Origin: an uncultured Sphingorhabdus sp. | GTDB lineage: Bacteria > Pseudomonadota > Alphaproteobacteria > Sphingomonadales > Sphingomonadaceae | Reading direction: 5' to 3' | Length of the DNA stretch: 32,171 bases | Assembly (NCBI RefSeq): GCF_937872355.1 | Contig: NZ_CALMSV010000150.1 | Coordinates: forward strand, 1 to 32,171 | Part shown: in pieces, positions 31,089-32,171 of the stretch | How the letters are laid out: every line of letters starts with the position of its first letter | Numbering within the stretch: position 1 is the first letter of the stretch | Notes under the pieces: generated by a model | The model's input: only the letters and a program-made list of their open reading frames with translations | Database searches by the model: none | Told to the model about the DNA's origin: nothing | Translations under genes and position numbers: made by a program

Positions 31089-32165
31089 ATGCAGAACAGT
31101 TTTTCAGAGCAGCTTTCCGGTCTCGACCTTTCCGGCTTCACCATAGGCCCGCCCCCTGTGACGCCGTCCGACTTTCCCTGTTCGGAAGCGATCAGCCAGA
31201 CACTGGAAGGCCTTTGGTCCGACCTCTTTGCCATGCTGACGGGAACCGCACTGGAAGTCGATGCAGAAGAGCTGGGCTGGGGCCTCGTCAATCTGTTCCA
31301 CCGTGCCGCTGATCGCAAATCCAAAGCCGTCGACCGGGCAACCGATGAAGTGCGCGCGCTCGTTGCGTCCAACGACGGATCGGAAATACGCACCCATGAA
31401 CTGGAAGTGCAAATAGAACGCGCCCAATGCGCTGAAGCGGGGATGATCGCGCTTGAAGAAATGCGCGAAGTGGCTGCCGCATTGTACGCCCATGAATTCA
31501 GCTCATCGTGGAAGCCAGTTTCAAGTTCGCGGTTCAATCACGGCGCGATGTTGACCTCTGCGGTCGTGCAGGGCCGCGATTTTCTACGCGCACGAAGTGC
31601 CGCCAAACGGCGTGCAGCGATGCCTGAAGGCACGCCTGTGGTTTTCGCTGGGGGACGTAGCCGCTTTGCAAGCGATGAAGATGCCAAAACCTTTGCGACC
31701 AACATCTGGGCGACGCTCGATCGTGTCCACCAGAATGTACCCGACATGGTGCTGGTGCATGGCGGCGACACCAAAGGCGTCGACCGTCTGGCCGCATCCT
31801 GGGCCGAGCGGCGGGGCATTGCCCAGCTGACCTTCAGCCTCGATATGCGGCTTGGTGCCAGGGCAGGGTTCAAGCGCAATGAGCAGATGCTCTCGCTCAG
31901 CCCGCGTTATGTGATTGCCTTTCCGGGCAACGGCGTATTGGAGCGTCTGGTCATCGATGCAAAGGCGAACCGTGTGCCACTGTCCGCGAACAAGGTGATG
32001 CATGCCGCACGATCACATACCACTCCCATGACCGGATCAACGAGGCACAGGCGGGAAAATATCAGCACACCCCACACATTGGGATGTAGGGGGTTTTGGC
32101 TGTTTTGGGCGGGGTTTTGGGGAAGGCAGCTTTTAAGTCCAAATCAAGGTCAAGGGGGGGGCTGA
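31089..32165 (+). CDS. DUF2493/SLOG-family protein with an atypical C-terminal tail
   Basis: 358 residues from ATG 31089, with AGGAGG (31077-31082) 6 nt upstream; the in-frame start at 30855 would cross the hairpin region. Residues 1-185 are helical and resemble the usual N-terminal part of plasmid DUF2493 proteins. Residues ~185-297 form the nucleotide-binding SLOG (YspA/cpYpsA-related) domain: VVFAGGRSRF, VLVHGGDTKGVDRLAASWA, KRNEQML, PGNGVLERLVIDAKANRVPL. Normal members end soon after this point. Here about 60 more residues follow (TTPMTGSTRHRRENIS..., FWLFWAGFWGRQLL), of odd composition, encoded by G-run-rich DNA. The tail may be non-native, from a frameshift or junction. Ligand unknown. 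Confidence 0.83.
   Translation: MQNSFSEQLSGLDLSGFTIGPPPVTPSDFPCSEAISQTLEGLWSDLFAMLTGTALEVDAEELGWGLVNLFHRAADRKSKAVDRATDEVRALVASNDGSEIRTHELEVQIERAQCAEAGMIALEEMREVAAALYAHEFSSSWKPVSSSRFNHGAMLTSAVVQGRDFLRARSAAKRRAAMPEGTPVVFAGGRSRFASDEDAKTFATNIWATLDRVHQNVPDMVLVHGGDTKGVDRLAASWAERRGIAQLTFSLDMRLGARAGFKRNEQMLSLSPRYVIAFPGNGVLERLVIDAKANRVPLSANKVMHAARSHTTPMTGSTRHRRENISTPHTLGCRGFWLFWAGFWGRQLLSPNQGQGGG
32081..32122 (+). other. G-run cluster, possible G-quadruplex
   Basis: Five runs of three or more Gs (32081-32083, 32089-32093, 32107-32109, 32111-32114, 32119-32122) lie within 42 nt, with a further G8 run at 32154-32161. The last four runs fit a quadruplex with one long loop. It falls in the doubtful 3' tail of the DUF2493 gene. 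Confidence 0.4.
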
Positions 32166-32171
32166 CTTGGG

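Larger units (their letters stand above)
18790..32171. mobile_element. Integrated genomic island (ICE/plasmid-like), left end and internal part
   Basis: The element is bounded on the left by the tRNA-Arg 3' fragment and a tyrosine integrase. Cargo is typical of conjugative or plasmid-derived elements: lytic transglycosylase, CHC2/Toprim protein, strawberry-notch helicase-methyltransferase, ParB-domain protein, ArdC, RES/Xre toxin-antitoxin and DUF2493. No second copy of the tRNA 3' end is visible before the right edge, so the right boundary is outside the window. No relaxase or type IV secretion genes are visible in this part, so self-transfer cannot be judged. Confidence 0.82.

Noticed and set aside
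1..32171. CRISPR array, insertion sequence or rRNA genes
   Set aside because: I looked for regularly spaced repeats, transposase motifs with terminal repeats and rRNA-like stretches and saw none.

Overview
The window looks like an alphaproteobacterial chromosome of the order Sphingomonadales (Sphingopyxis/Sphingorhabdus-like; genus not resolvable by eye). The reasons are a compact XrtA exosortase/exopolysaccharide cluster of the kind found in sphingomonads, the truA-fmt / recR / def block, and a mobile island carrying strawberry-notch, ParB-like and ArdC genes. Gene order and family assignments come from reading the translated proteins and motifs; no database search was run.

Region 1 (1-9896, all +): an XrtA-associated envelope/exopolysaccharide operon. 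In order: tyrosine kinase (partial at the left edge), outer-membrane beta-barrel protein, secretion-type AAA ATPase, polysaccharide deacetylase, FemAB-like protein, glycosyltransferase, exosortase A fused to an EpsI domain, and asparagine-synthase-like amidotransferase. Stops and starts overlap at several junctions, so it is probably one transcription unit that makes and exports a polysaccharide and processes PEP-CTERM-type proteins.

Region 2 (9893-12763): housekeeping genes. truA and fmt lie on the minus strand; recR and def lie on the plus strand. The fmt/truA junction is abnormal: fmt has no stop at its usual end, and truA has no normal start codon.

Region 3 (12856-18662): lipid/CoA-type catabolic genes with signs of decay. 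A minus-strand run encodes an acyl-CoA dehydrogenase, a TetR regulator, a GFA-family protein, a DUF2889 protein and a crotonase that lacks both classical catalytic glutamates. A second acyl-CoA dehydrogenase is divergent. It is flanked by a 45-residue aldehyde dehydrogenase remnant and a TonB-receptor fragment. A 27-bp inverted repeat in the divergent promoter region is a candidate TetR operator.

Region 4 (18790 to the right edge): a genomic island integrated at tRNA-Arg(CCG). The 3' half of the tRNA sits at 18790-18837, followed by a tyrosine integrase. Then come a small DUF5818-like gene, a lytic transglycosylase, a CHC2/Toprim primase-like protein, a 1413-residue methyltransferase/strawberry-notch helicase (DarB-like architecture), a large ParB-domain protein, an ArdC antirestriction protein, a RES/Xre toxin-antitoxin pair and a DUF2493/SLOG protein. 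The other end of the island and the intact tRNA lie outside the window. Three of the large island genes share a purine-rich leader element 71-82 nt before their start codons, and two of these leaders follow strong hairpins. This hints at coordinated expression of an anti-defence/establishment module and is the most interesting undescribed signal here.
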